DNA from: Candidatus Handelsmanbacteria bacterium | GTDB taxonomy: Bacteria > Latescibacterota > UBA2968 > UBA8231 | Assembly: GCA_016867395.1 (NCBI GenBank) | Contig: VGJS01000004.1 | Span: forward strand, 1-64,000 | DNA length: 64,000 bases | Reading direction: 5' to 3' | Shown: one piece after another, positions 35,660 to 44,504 of the stretch | Layout of the letters: every line of letters starts with the position of its first letter | Numbering within the stretch: the stretch's first letter is position 1 | Notes under the pieces: generated by a model | Seen by the model: only the letters and a program-made list of their open reading frames with translations | What the model was told of the DNA's origin: nothing | Databases searched by the model: none | Made by a program: the position numbers and the translations under genes

Positions 35660-36211
35660 ATGCCTCTCACCACCCAGGAACTGCACACCCGCGCCCAAAA
35701 GATCCGCCTGATCCTCACCGACGTGGACGGGGTGTGGACCGACGGCAAACTCTGGTACGTGCCCGGCCACGGCGAGGAGATGGTCGAGGTCAAGGCCTTC
35801 AACACCCAGGACGGCATGGCCTTCCGCTGGGCCCACGCCGCCGGCCTCAAGACCGGCCTGATCAGCGGCCGCGAGTCGCCGGGGGTCACCCACCGCGCCC
35901 GCATGTTGGGCGTCACCTACATCTACCAGAACTTCCTGGAGAAGATCCCCCCCTACGAGGAGATCCTTAAACAGTCCGGCCGGAGCGACGCCGAGGTGGC
36001 CTATCTGGGCGACGACCTGCCGGACCTGCCCCTGATGAACCGGGTGGGCCTGGGGGTGGCCGTGGCCAATGCCCGTTCCCAGGTGAAGGCCGGGGCCGGC
36101 TATGTGACCGCGGCCCCAGGCGGGGACGGGGCCATCCGCGAGGTAATCGAGTTGATCATGGAGGCTCAGGGGACCTGGGCTGCGGTGCTGGAGAAGTACG
36201 GAGTGGCCTGA
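35660..36211 (+). CDS. HAD-family phosphatase, KdsC-like
   Basis: A 183-residue haloacid-dehalogenase phosphatase without a cap, the size of 3-deoxy-D-manno-octulosonate-8-phosphate phosphatase. Motif I is ILTDVDGVWTDG with the nucleophile Asp. LISGRESPGVTHRA is motif II, and the Lys in FLEKIPPYEEI and YLGDDLPDLPLM complete motifs III and IV. GYVTAAPGGDGAIREVIE is the KdsC-type tail. It may act in KDO or sialic-acid-type sugar synthesis, but no partner gene is near, so the substrate is open. ATG at 35660 has GGAG upstream. Confidence 0.85.
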   Translation: MPLTTQELHTRAQKIRLILTDVDGVWTDGKLWYVPGHGEEMVEVKAFNTQDGMAFRWAHAAGLKTGLISGRESPGVTHRARMLGVTYIYQNFLEKIPPYEEILKQSGRSDAEVAYLGDDLPDLPLMNRVGLGVAVANARSQVKAGAGYVTAAPGGDGAIREVIELIMEAQGTWAAVLEKYGVA

Positions 36212-36295
36212 ACCTGGGGCCGAGTGGCACCGCTTGCCCCCTCCCGGCGAAAATGCTTGTTTTTCTTTAGCAATCCTCGAAGGGGACTGAATCTG

Positions 36296-38062
36296 ATGAA
36301 GCAGGACAACCTGATCCACCCCCCGCCACCGGTAATGACCGCCGCAGAAGCCGAAAGCCCGGAGAGCTGGGGCTTTCGCGATACGAGATTTGCCTTCACC
36401 GAGGACGGGGTAGTCACCATGCTCGGCAACCGCTACGAGCTGAGCGGAAAAAAGCTAGCCCGACTGCTGCCGTGGATTTGCGAGGTCTTGCAGGTCGAGG
36501 TCGATCCCCGCGACCTGCACCGGTCTTCCTACCCGACGGCAATCCCCGAGGCCATCGAGTCAAAACCCTTTCTGGAGGCCATCAGCGTCTTTCTCCAGCC
36601 CGACCAGCTCGACCGGGACGGCGAGGTCCGCCTGCGCCACGGCCACGGTCAAACCCAGGAGGAGGTATTTGCTATCAAGTACGCCTGCCTCGGGCGCATC
36701 CCCGACCTAACGGTTCACCCGCACAGCGACGAGCAGGTGGCCAAACTGGTCGAGGCCGCCAAAGAGCACAACGTGGTGCTGATCCCCTTTGGCGGCGGCA
36801 CCAACGTGACCGACGCTCTGCGCTGTCCCGAGGGCGAAAGGCGGATGATCGTTTCGGCCGACATGCGGCGGATGAACCGCATCCGCTGGATCGACAAGGA
36901 AAACATGATGGCCTGCATCGAGGCCGGCGCGGTGGGGCGCCACCTTGTGGCGCAGCTCGCCGAACACGGCCTGACCATGGGGCACGAGCCGGACAGCGTG
37001 GAATTCTCCACCCTGGGGGGCTGGATCGCGACCAATGCCAGCGGCATGAAGAAGAACAGGTACGGCAATATCGAGGACCTCGTCGTCGATCTGAGCGTGG
37101 CCACTGCCGACGGCCGGCTGGCCCACCTGAACACCGCCCCGCGCGAATCCATTGGCTCTGACCTGCGCCGCTTGATCTTTGGCTCCGAGGGCACCCTGGG
37201 CATCATCACCTCGGCAGTGGTCAAGCTCTTTCCCCTGCCCGAGGTCCAAAAGTACGGCTCGATCATCTTCCCCTCCTATGAAGACGGGTACCGGTTCATG
37301 CGCGACATGGCCCATGCCGGAGCGATCCCGGCCAGCGTCCGCCTAGTCGACAACCTCCAGTTCCAGTTCGGCCAGACGCTCAAGCCGGCAGCCCAGGGGT
37401 TGGCGGCCTGGAAGAGCAGGCTGGAGAAGTTCTTCGTTCTCAGTGTGAAGGGCTTTAACCCTGGGCGGATGGTCGCCCTGACCCTGGTTTTTGAGGGAAC
37501 GCGGAACGAGGTCGCCCGCCAGCAGCGCGAGGTCTATCACATCGCCGCCGGGCACGGGGGCATGAAGGCCGGCAGCGAGAACGGCCGTCGGGGCTATCAA
37601 CTGACCTACAGCATCGCCTATATCCGCGATTTCCTGTTGAATTACTACATCATCGCCGAGAGCTTCGAAACCTCCTGTGCGTGGAGCGACGCGCTGGCCA
37701 TCGACGCCAATGTCAAGCGGATCCTGTACGCGGAGTACGAGAAGCGCGGTCTGCCCGGCAAGCCTTTTATCACCTCGCGCATCACCCAGGTCTACCGGAC
37801 CGGGGTGGCGATCTACTTCTACTTTGGCTTCTACTACAAGGGCGTCGAGAACCCCTCGCAGGTCTACCTCGAACTGGAGACCATCGCCCGCCACGAGATC
37901 CTGCGCTGGGGCGGCTCGCTGTCCCACCACCACGGCGTCGGCAAGATACGCCGGGCCTTCCTGCCCGAAATCATGTCCCAGACCGGCCTGAAGTGGAAGC
38001 AGGAGATCAAGCGCGGCCTCGATCCGCAGAATATCTTCGGGGCGGGCAACCAGAACCTGTAA
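36296..38062 (+). CDS. FAD-dependent alkyldihydroxyacetonephosphate synthase-like protein
   Basis: A 588-residue flavoprotein resembling alkyl-DHAP synthase (AGPS), which replaces the acyl chain of acyl-DHAP by a fatty alcohol to form the ether bond of ether lipids. The N-terminal part WGFRDTRFAF and the FAD-binding p-cresol methylhydroxylase fold (VLIPFGGGTNVTDAL, EPDSVEFSTLGGWIATNAS, KKNRYGNIEDLVV, IFGSEGTLGIIT) are clear. The C-terminal SLSHHHGVGKIRRAFLP is the AGPS histidine motif. ATG at 36296 has AAGGGGA upstream. An SDR gene starts within its stop codon, making a likely functional pair. Confidence 0.88.
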   Translation: MKQDNLIHPPPPVMTAAEAESPESWGFRDTRFAFTEDGVVTMLGNRYELSGKKLARLLPWICEVLQVEVDPRDLHRSSYPTAIPEAIESKPFLEAISVFLQPDQLDRDGEVRLRHGHGQTQEEVFAIKYACLGRIPDLTVHPHSDEQVAKLVEAAKEHNVVLIPFGGGTNVTDALRCPEGERRMIVSADMRRMNRIRWIDKENMMACIEAGAVGRHLVAQLAEHGLTMGHEPDSVEFSTLGGWIATNASGMKKNRYGNIEDLVVDLSVATADGRLAHLNTAPRESIGSDLRRLIFGSEGTLGIITSAVVKLFPLPEVQKYGSIIFPSYEDGYRFMRDMAHAGAIPASVRLVDNLQFQFGQTLKPAAQGLAAWKSRLEKFFVLSVKGFNPGRMVALTLVFEGTRNEVARQQREVYHIAAGHGGMKAGSENGRRGYQLTYSIAYIRDFLLNYYIIAESFETSCAWSDALAIDANVKRILYAEYEKRGLPGKPFITSRITQVYRTGVAIYFYFGFYYKGVENPSQVYLELETIARHEILRWGGSLSHHHGVGKIRRAFLPEIMSQTGLKWKQEIKRGLDPQNIFGAGNQNL

Positions 38063-38835
38063 TGGGCAGAAGGGCATTGATCACCGGCGCGTCTTCGGGC
38101 ATCGGCAAGGCCCTGGCGCTCGAATATGCTAGCCGGGGCTTTGACCTCTTGCTGACCGCGCGCAACCAGGCCCAGTTGCAGGCCCTAGCCGCCCAGTGCG
38201 CGGACCGCTGCGGCGTGGCCGCCCAGGTGCTAGCCGCCGACCTCGCGGACCCCGCCGCCACCGAGGCCCTAGTCCTCGCCGCGCTCAAAGAGCCGCTTTA
38301 CACCCTGGTCAACAACGCCGGCTTTGCTATCAAGGGCGAGTTTGTCGCCACAGACATCGGGGAGGAACTGGACCTGCTCAACGTGCAACTGATCGCCATG
38401 CTCAGGCTGACCAAGGCCGTGCTGCCGGCGATGATCGCCAGGGGCGAGGGGCGGATCATGAACATCGCCTCGGTCTACTCCTTTTCGGCCGTGCCCAGGC
38501 AGGCGGTTTATTCGGCCTGCAAGTCCTTCATGCTCTCGTTTTCCGGTGCCCTGGCCCACGAGCTGCGTGGCAAAGGGGTGCGCGTGACCGCGGTCTGCCC
38601 TGGCACGACGCGGACCGAATTTCGCCGGCGCGCCGGCATCGGTGAAAAAAGTGGGGCAGGGATGGCCCCCGAAGAGGTCGCCCGCCTCGCCTTTGTTGCC
38701 AGCGAGGCCGGGAAGGCCACCGTGGTGCCCGGTTTCTGGAACCGGGTTTTTGTCTTTGCCTCGCAGCACCTGCCCCTCGCCGCCGCGGCCTCGCTGGTCA
38801 GCTATATCAACGACCACCGCGGGGTCAACAAGTGA
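38062..38835 (+). CDS. Short-chain dehydrogenase/reductase (possible alkyl/acyl-DHAP reductase)
   Basis: A 257-residue classical SDR. The cofactor loop is LITGASSGIGKALA; LVNNAGFAIKGEF (NNAG motif) and NIASVYSFSAVPRQAVYSACK follow, with catalytic Ser, Tyr and Lys. VTAVCPGTTRTEF is the usual post-active-site segment. The C-terminus is hydrophobic (HLPLAAAASLVSYI), suggesting membrane association. The ATG overlaps the TAA of the AGPS-like gene by one base, so coupled translation is likely. Ether-lipid synthesis needs reduction of alkyl-DHAP after AGPS, and this enzyme is the natural candidate; that is inference. Confidence 0.88.
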   Translation: MGRRALITGASSGIGKALALEYASRGFDLLLTARNQAQLQALAAQCADRCGVAAQVLAADLADPAATEALVLAALKEPLYTLVNNAGFAIKGEFVATDIGEELDLLNVQLIAMLRLTKAVLPAMIARGEGRIMNIASVYSFSAVPRQAVYSACKSFMLSFSGALAHELRGKGVRVTAVCPGTTRTEFRRRAGIGEKSGAGMAPEEVARLAFVASEAGKATVVPGFWNRVFVFASQHLPLAAAASLVSYINDHRGVNK

Positions 38836-38868
38836 TATGGACGCGCCCCCTTCCCGCCGACCAGACCC

Positions 38869-40044
38869 ATGAAACTCATCGGCGGCATCCCGGTCTGGGG
38901 CAACCCAGTAGATGAGGGGGCGCTCCGCCAGATAAAGAACTGCGCCCGGAGCGCCGATGCCGCGGCCCTGATGGCCGACCATCATCTGGGCTACGCGGTG
39001 CCCATCGGTGGGGTGGTGGCCTACGAGGACCGGATCAGCCCCTCGGGGGTGGGGTACGACATCGCCTGCGGCAACAAGGCCGTGCTGACCGATCTGCCCG
39101 CCGCCGAGGTCCGCGCCCGCATCAGACCCATCATGGACCAGATCTGGTCCACCCTTTCCTTTGGCATCGGCTGCAAGAACAACACCCGCGTCGATGACGA
39201 ACTCTTCGACGACCAGACCTGGTCCCTGCCGGCGGTGGCCCCGCTCAAGAAGATGGCCCGGGAGCAACTGGGCACCATCGGCTCGGGCAACCACTATGTG
39301 GACCTCTTGGAGGACGAAGAGGGCCGCCTGTGGATCGGGGTCCACTTCGGCTCGCGCGGCCTGGGCTACCGAACCGCCACCTACTTTCTGCGGGCCGGCG
39401 GAGCCAAGGACGGCATGGAGGTCGATCCCCTGGTGTTGCCCATCGCCTCTGACCTGGGCGCCGAGTACCTGGCCTGCATGAAACTGGCCGGCCGCTACGC
39501 CTACGCCGGCCGCGACTGGGTCTGCGAGGAAGTGGCCCGCCTGCTGGGGGCCACCATTCTGGAAGAGGTCCACAACCACCACAACTTCGCCTGGCGCGAA
39601 AAACACCAGGGCCGGGACCTGTGGGTAGTCCGCAAGGGCGCCACCCCCGCCTTTCCCGGGCAGCGCGGCTTCGTGGGCGGCTCCATGGGGGATATCTCGG
39701 TGATCCTCGAAGGGGTCGAGTCGGAGGAGGCGAAACACGCGCTCTACTCGACCGTACACGGGGCCGGCCGGGTGATGAGCCGCACCGCCGCCCGGGGAAA
39801 GATCCACCACAAGACCGGCAGGGTCATCTCCCCAGGCGCGGTCTCGCGCCAGATGATGCTCGACTGGATCAGGGAACAGGACGTCGAACTGCGCGGGGCC
39901 GGCACCGACGAATCGCCCCACTGCTACAAGCGCCTGCCCGAGGTGCTGGCCCACCATGCCCCGATGGTCCGCATCCTCCATACCCTCAAGCCGGTAGGGG
40001 TGGCCATGGCCGGCGAGGACGAATTCGACCCGTACAAGGACTGA
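38869..40044 (+). CDS. rtcB: RtcB family RNA ligase
   Basis: A 391-residue RtcB-like protein. RtcB joins 2',3'-cyclic-phosphate and 5'-OH RNA ends using GTP and manganese, in RNA repair or tRNA splicing. Metal ligands lie in SGVGYDIACGNKAV (Asp and Cys), IGSGNHYVDLL, GVHFGSRGLG and EEVHNHHNFAW. The guanylylated histidine lies in the STVHGAGRVMSRTAA segment. KRLPEVLAHHAPMVRILHTL is the C-terminal signature. It is a little shorter than E. coli RtcB (408). No archease gene is near. The neighbouring SDR and PhyH genes suggest no specific RNA target. Confidence 0.93.
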   Translation: MKLIGGIPVWGNPVDEGALRQIKNCARSADAAALMADHHLGYAVPIGGVVAYEDRISPSGVGYDIACGNKAVLTDLPAAEVRARIRPIMDQIWSTLSFGIGCKNNTRVDDELFDDQTWSLPAVAPLKKMAREQLGTIGSGNHYVDLLEDEEGRLWIGVHFGSRGLGYRTATYFLRAGGAKDGMEVDPLVLPIASDLGAEYLACMKLAGRYAYAGRDWVCEEVARLLGATILEEVHNHHNFAWREKHQGRDLWVVRKGATPAFPGQRGFVGGSMGDISVILEGVESEEAKHALYSTVHGAGRVMSRTAARGKIHHKTGRVISPGAVSRQMMLDWIREQDVELRGAGTDESPHCYKRLPEVLAHHAPMVRILHTLKPVGVAMAGEDEFDPYKD

Positions 40045-40053
40045 ACGGACTCC

Positions 40054-40869
40054 ATGATCCCCTCTAATGACGAATACTTCTTCGACCTGCGCGGCTACAC
40101 TGTCATCCCCCGGGCCCTGGACCCCGCGCACCTAGCCGCGATCAATGCCTGGATCGACGCCCTGCCCCCGCTCGAAACCGGGCAGTGGCTCGGCAATGTG
40201 TACACCCAGTCCTACGGCGGCATCGACGGGATCAACCTGCAGGACATCATCGAGGCCGGCGAGCTCTTTGAGCGCCTGATCGACCACCCCGCCTGGATCG
40301 ACCCAGTGCGCCACTATCTGGGACCCAGCACCAAGCCCTACATCTACGAGATCTTCGTCAATGTGCGCGGGACGGGCGGGTACATCGGGGTGCATTCGGG
40401 GGGGCACAACGTGGACCACTACCAGCGCAGCGGCCGGCGCAATGGCCAGTGGGTCTGCCCCATGCTCTCCCTGCTGGCGCCCCTGACTGACGTGGGACCT
40501 GGGGATGGGGCCACGGTGGTGGTGCCCGGCAGTCACAAGTCCGACCTCCCCCATCCCCAACAGGAAGGGCGAGGCAGGATCACCAGTGGCCCGGGCGAGG
40601 TGTTGGAAGGGGCGATCGAAATCCACCTCGAGGCCGGCGACGCCCTGCTCTTCAACGACGCCCTCTGCCACGGTTCGGCCCAGCGCCTCAACCCAGGCCA
40701 GCGGCGGATGATCACCATCCGTTACGTGCCGGCCATGCACGCCCACCGCTTCGGCTACCAGCCCTCGCCGGAGCTGGTTTCCCGATTGACCCCGGAGCGG
40801 CTGGCCCTGGTGCAGCCCATCGCCCCCCGCCAGCGGCCGGTCCCCCCCGACAGAAGAGGAAACCCTTGA
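40054..40869 (+). CDS. Phytanoyl-CoA dioxygenase (PhyH) family protein
   Basis: A 271-residue Fe(II)/2-oxoglutarate-dependent oxygenase of the PhyH family. The N-terminus FFDLRGYTVIPRALDPAHL is the usual family start. GVHSGGHNVDHYQ supplies the His-x-Asp-like iron ligands. LTDVGPGDGATVVVPGSHKS is the conserved core strand, and NDALCHGSAQRLNPGQRRM gives the distal His and the 2-oxoglutarate Arg. The substrate is unknown; in this family it ranges from fatty acyl-CoA to secondary metabolites. The next gene, also PhyH-like, starts inside its stop codon (TTGA). Confidence 0.9.
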   Translation: MIPSNDEYFFDLRGYTVIPRALDPAHLAAINAWIDALPPLETGQWLGNVYTQSYGGIDGINLQDIIEAGELFERLIDHPAWIDPVRHYLGPSTKPYIYEIFVNVRGTGGYIGVHSGGHNVDHYQRSGRRNGQWVCPMLSLLAPLTDVGPGDGATVVVPGSHKSDLPHPQQEGRGRITSGPGEVLEGAIEIHLEAGDALLFNDALCHGSAQRLNPGQRRMITIRYVPAMHAHRFGYQPSPELVSRLTPERLALVQPIAPRQRPVPPDRRGNP

Positions 40870-42755
40870 ACACCGACGACGACCCGACACAGCTCCACTA
40901 CACCCCCCCCGAGCGCCTGGTGCAGGAGTTCGCCTGCCGCGGGTTGGTGGTTCTCTCCCCCGAGAGCCTCGGTGTCCCGGCCCAGATCCACGCCCAGGTC
41001 TACGCGCAGGAGAAGGCTGCGTACCTGGCCAAGAAGCCCATCTCCCCGGCCAGTGTGCCCGAGGTGCTCCAGGTGCTCAATGCTCCCGGCCTGGTTGCCG
41101 CCTGCGACCAGTTGATCGGCCCCAACTGGGCCATCGTCCCCTTCACCCACAACGCCTCCTTCACCAGCGGGGCGCGGGACCAGCACTGGCACAAGGACGA
41201 CAACGGACCTTACAACGCCCGCAAGCAGCGCCACCACCAGGCCGTGCAGATCGAGATGCTCTATTACCCCCAGGCAGTGCGCCCTGACATGGGGCCCACG
41301 GCGACCATCCCCTACTCGCAGTACTGGGCCCTCAACCACGAGGAGAACCAGGACAACTTCGCCGGGGCCGACCACCTCGACTTCAACTACATGCTCAGCG
41401 GCATGGAAGGCCAGCCCATCAGCGGCCCGGATTCCAAATACAGCCCCGAAGACATCCGCCACCGCCGCACGGCCCACGACCTGCGCATGCGCCAGGCGGT
41501 GACGGATACTGGCTGGCCCCTGGTCCTGCCCTTGGAGGCGGCCCCGCTGCGGGCCGGCAGCATCGTGCTGTATTCCCACAACACCTACCACCGAGGGAAC
41601 CACCGCCGCGACGACTGGCAGGCCTGGGAGCAGAACCCCCGCTTCATGTGGCGCTTCTGGCTGTACCGCACCGCCGAGCCGGCCGGCGATCCCCTCCCCG
41701 AGCCGGACTGGAACCGCCTCGGCATCGACCCCCTTACCCAGGTGGACCTCGCCGATCCGGGCGAGGATCTCACTGCAGTCTGGCGCTATCACTACCACTG
41801 GATGGTGACGGGCCGCACCCCGCCCCCGCGCCCCGGGCAAGCCGAGACCCTGGCAGCGCAGTTGTACGCCAAGCACGAATCGGCCGAGCCGGCCCGCATC
41901 GGCGCGGCGTACCGGCTGGCCGCCCTCGGCGACCGAAGGCTGGCGGCGCAACACCTCGAAAGAGCCCTGTACGACGAGCGGGAGAGCGTGCGGCGGGCCG
42001 CCACCTACGGCCTGATCGCCCTGGGACCGGAGGCGACCCCGGTCTTTCTCCGGGCGACTGCCTCGCCGCTCAAGTGGGTGCGCAAGGCCGGGGTGTACGG
42101 CCTGGGGGATGCCAGCCCGCTCACCAGCGAAGTCTTGCAGGCAGCAGCGACCCGCCTGGAGACCGACCCCTCCGTGTACGTCCGCGCCGTGGCCGCCGGC
42201 ACCCTGGGCTGCCTGGGCCGCCGCGCCATCGCCACCGGCGAGGGCCGCGACCTGGTGCCCGCCTGCCTCGTAGCCCTGGTGCAGAGCCTCTCTCGCGAGG
42301 AGAACCGCCCCTGCATGAGCCGGGCCCAGGGCCGGTCCATCAAGTTTGTGCGGCCCACCGACGAGTGCGACGTGTGCGAGGGGGCCGGGGTCGACTTCGG
42401 CCTGGAGCGCTTCAAGCCGGTGCGCTCGGCGGTCCGCGAGAACGCCCTGTGGTCCCTCGTCATCCTCTGCTCCCACGGCGCCGGGGTGTTGAGAGAGGCC
42501 CTGGAGCCGGCGGTGCTGGCCCTGAAAAAGGTGATACGCGAGGACCAGAACGCCATCTGTGTCGGCATGGCGATGGACGCCCTGAGCCGGCTGGTCCACC
42601 TGCGCCCGGCCGGCGAGGCGGAAGCGCCCGCGATCAGGGCCCTGAAAGCCGAACTAGTGGATGTGCTGGGAGAGGCGCCCCTCCGGCCCTGGGAGGCCCT
42701 GGTGCGGGGGGGCTTCGGCGCAGAGAACTTGGCGCGCTTTGCCCCGCCGGCCTGA
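40866..42755 (+). CDS. PhyH-like dioxygenase fused to HEAT repeats
   Basis: A 629-residue protein. Residues 1-330 form a PhyH-like dioxygenase domain with the iron motif QHWHKDDNGPY, MGPTATIPYSQYW, and the distal NTYHRGNHRRDDW. Residues 340-600 form HEAT-type helical repeats (RIGAAYRLAALGDRRLAAQ, RRAATYGLIALGPEATPVFL, VRKAGVYGLGDASPLTSEVL, VRAVAAGTLGCLGRRA). A short cysteine motif, DECDVCEG, sits in the last third. TTG at 40866 overlaps the previous stop and has GAGGAAA upstream. HEAT repeats often bind protein partners, so a protein or complex substrate is possible, but this is inference. Confidence 0.85.
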   Translation: MNTDDDPTQLHYTPPERLVQEFACRGLVVLSPESLGVPAQIHAQVYAQEKAAYLAKKPISPASVPEVLQVLNAPGLVAACDQLIGPNWAIVPFTHNASFTSGARDQHWHKDDNGPYNARKQRHHQAVQIEMLYYPQAVRPDMGPTATIPYSQYWALNHEENQDNFAGADHLDFNYMLSGMEGQPISGPDSKYSPEDIRHRRTAHDLRMRQAVTDTGWPLVLPLEAAPLRAGSIVLYSHNTYHRGNHRRDDWQAWEQNPRFMWRFWLYRTAEPAGDPLPEPDWNRLGIDPLTQVDLADPGEDLTAVWRYHYHWMVTGRTPPPRPGQAETLAAQLYAKHESAEPARIGAAYRLAALGDRRLAAQHLERALYDERESVRRAATYGLIALGPEATPVFLRATASPLKWVRKAGVYGLGDASPLTSEVLQAAATRLETDPSVYVRAVAAGTLGCLGRRAIATGEGRDLVPACLVALVQSLSREENRPCMSRAQGRSIKFVRPTDECDVCEGAGVDFGLERFKPVRSAVRENALWSLVILCSHGAGVLREALEPAVLALKKVIREDQNAICVGMAMDALSRLVHLRPAGEAEAPAIRALKAELVDVLGEAPLRPWEALVRGGFGAENLARFAPPA

Positions 42756-43327
42756 TGAACTGGCTGGCCCATTTCCTGCTCGCCGAGCCCGAGCCCGCTT
42801 TTCGCGTGGGCAGCGTGTTGCCCGATTTCGCCCCCCCTGCCCTGCTGGCCGCCCTGCCCCCTGTCTTCCAGTCCGGCATCAAGCAGCACCGCCGGGTGGA
42901 TCTCTTCACCGACGCCCATCCCCTCTTCCGCCGCAGCCGGCACCGCTTCCCTTCGCCCTTGCGCCGTTTTGCCGGCATCCTCACCGACGTCTTCTACGAC
43001 CACCTGCTGGCCCGGAACTGGTCCTCCCACTCTGCGGTGCCCCTGCCCGACTTCGCCGCCCAGGTCTATGCGGCCATCGCAACCTGCCGCCCCGAGCTGC
43101 CGCCCGAGATCTACGGCCGCCTGGCGAGGCTGCGGGACGCCGACCTGTTGGGGGCGTACGGGGAATTGGAGGGCCTCGCCCGGGTGCTGGCCGGCATCGG
43201 CGCCCGACTGCGGCGGCCGGTGGACCTGGGGGCGGCCCTTCCCGTCCTACGGGATCAGTTCGCCGGCTTTGCCGCAGACTTCAAGGCGTTCTTTCCCGAA
43301 CTGCGCGAGGCTGCGGCGGCCGGCTAG
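42755..43327 (+). CDS. Acyl-carrier-protein phosphodiesterase-like (DUF479/AcpH)
   Basis: A 190-residue AcpH-like protein of the HD-fold group that removes the phosphopantetheine arm from acyl carrier protein. MNWLAHFLLAEP, RVGSVLPDF (usually G-x-x-x-x-D-F), KQHRRVDLFTDAHPLF and DVFYDHLLARNW are the family motifs with the conserved His and Asp. The ATG shares its A with the TGA of the PhyH-HEAT gene. Its TAG overlaps the ada stop as CTAG. Of the three PhyH-region genes it is the only one with a plausible lipid-metabolism link beyond PhyH. Confidence 0.85.
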   Translation: MNWLAHFLLAEPEPAFRVGSVLPDFAPPALLAALPPVFQSGIKQHRRVDLFTDAHPLFRRSRHRFPSPLRRFAGILTDVFYDHLLARNWSSHSAVPLPDFAAQVYAAIATCRPELPPEIYGRLARLRDADLLGAYGELEGLARVLAGIGARLRRPVDLGAALPVLRDQFAGFAADFKAFFPELREAAAAG

Positions 43328-44415
43328 CCCCGCGCCCCTTCGCGCCGCAACAGCTCGGCCTTTCGCTCCACCCCCCAGCGGTACCCCGACAGGGAAGCGT
43401 CGCGCCGCACCACCCGGTGGCAGGGTATGGCCACGGCCAGGGTATTGGCCGCGCAGGCCCCGGCCACGGCCCGGGCCGCCCTGGGCCGCCCGAGTTTCTC
43501 GGCGATCTCGGTGTAGGTGGTTGTCTGGCCGGGGGGGATCTGGCGCAGCATCTCCCAGACCCGCCGCTGGAAGGCAGTGCCGCGCACATCGAGGGGCAGC
43601 TGATGCCCCAGCCCCGGCTGCTCCACCAGCCCCACGGCCTGGGCCACCCACTGGTCAAAGGCCGCGCCCCCACCGCTCAACACTGCCCTGGGGAAGCTAT
43701 CTTGCAGCTGGCGGGCCAGGGCCTCGGGGTCGTCGCCCAGCAGGATGGCGCAGACCCCCTGGTCGGTGGCGGCCACCAGCACCGACCCCAGCGAACACGC
43801 CCCCACGGCAAAGCGGATGGACACTCCTTGCCCGCCGGCGCGATAGACCCCAGGGGTCATGCCCAGCTCCTGGGTAGAGGTGGCGTAGAAGCGCCCGCTG
43901 GAGTGGTACCCCGCTCCGTAGATCGCTTCGGTAACACTCGCCCCCTGGGCCAGGCCCTGGCGGACCCGCTGGGCCCGCTGGGCCGCGGCATAGGCCCTGG
44001 GGGTGAGGCCAGTGGCCTCTTTGAACACCCGGTGGAAGTGATAGGGGCTCAGTCCCGCGCTGACGGCCAGCGCCTTCAGGTCGGGCGTGGACTCGGATTC
44101 CCGGATGAGGACGCAGGCCCGGGCCACCACCTCGCGCCGGCGCTCCGCCAGCGGAGCCTCCTGGGGTCGGCAGCGCTTGCAGGGCCGGAATCCCGCCTCC
44201 TCGGCCTGGGCGCCGCAGTCGTAGAAGCACACATGCTCCCGTTTTGCCAGCCTGGAGCCACAGGTGGGCCGGCAGTACACCCCGGTGGTCTGCACCGCGT
44301 ACACAAAGGCCCCTTCGGCAGCGGGATCGCGGCGCAACAGAGCCTGCCAGCGGCTTTCACCGTCGGCAAAAGGGTGGGGGATGGAAGGGGATGCGGGTTG
44401 GGGTTGGGCGAGCAT
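43324..44415 (-). CDS. ada: Bifunctional DNA repair methyltransferase and transcriptional activator Ada
   Basis: A 363-residue Ada. The N-terminal zinc domain has GVYCRPTCGSR with the methyl-accepting Cys, and FRPCKRC with the other zinc cysteines. An AraC-type helix-turn-helix region follows (LKALAVSAGLSPYHFHRVFK, then GLTPRAYAAA). The C-terminal O6-alkylguanine transferase has IPPGQTTTYTEIA, ANTLAVAIPCHRVV (active Cys) and LSGYRWGVERKAELL. It repairs methyl lesions by self-methylation and activates its own regulon. ATG at 44415 has AAGGAGGC upstream. An inverted repeat at 44432-44459 sits where its promoter or operator should be. Confidence 0.96.
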   Translation of the reverse strand: MLAQPQPASPSIPHPFADGESRWQALLRRDPAAEGAFVYAVQTTGVYCRPTCGSRLAKREHVCFYDCGAQAEEAGFRPCKRCRPQEAPLAERRREVVARACVLIRESESTPDLKALAVSAGLSPYHFHRVFKEATGLTPRAYAAAQRAQRVRQGLAQGASVTEAIYGAGYHSSGRFYATSTQELGMTPGVYRAGGQGVSIRFAVGACSLGSVLVAATDQGVCAILLGDDPEALARQLQDSFPRAVLSGGGAAFDQWVAQAVGLVEQPGLGHQLPLDVRGTAFQRRVWEMLRQIPPGQTTTYTEIAEKLGRPRAARAVAGACAANTLAVAIPCHRVVRRDASLSGYRWGVERKAELLRREGARG

Positions 44416-44431
44416 GGTCTGCCTCCTTGAG

Positions 44432-44459
44432 AGATTATTCCTGCTGTCGGGAATAATCT
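44432..44459. promoter_or_regulatory. Inverted repeat upstream of ada
   Basis: AGATTATTCC (44432-44441) and GGAATAATCT (44450-44459) form perfect 10-bp arms around an 8-base centre. It lies 17-44 bases upstream of the ada ATG and is A+T-rich in a G+C-rich region. It may be an operator overlapping the ada promoter. It does not look like the E. coli Ada box. Confidence 0.6.
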
Positions 44460-44504
44460 AACCCCCTGCCCAGACCCCGGCGCTCCGGTTCTTGCGCCCG
44501 AATC

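Noticed and set aside
38269..40131. A 620-codon open frame on the minus strand
   Set aside because: Antisense to the SDR and rtcB; composition only.
40755..42599. A 614-codon open frame on the minus strand
   Set aside because: Antisense to the PhyH genes, whose motifs are clear; no recognisable protein features.
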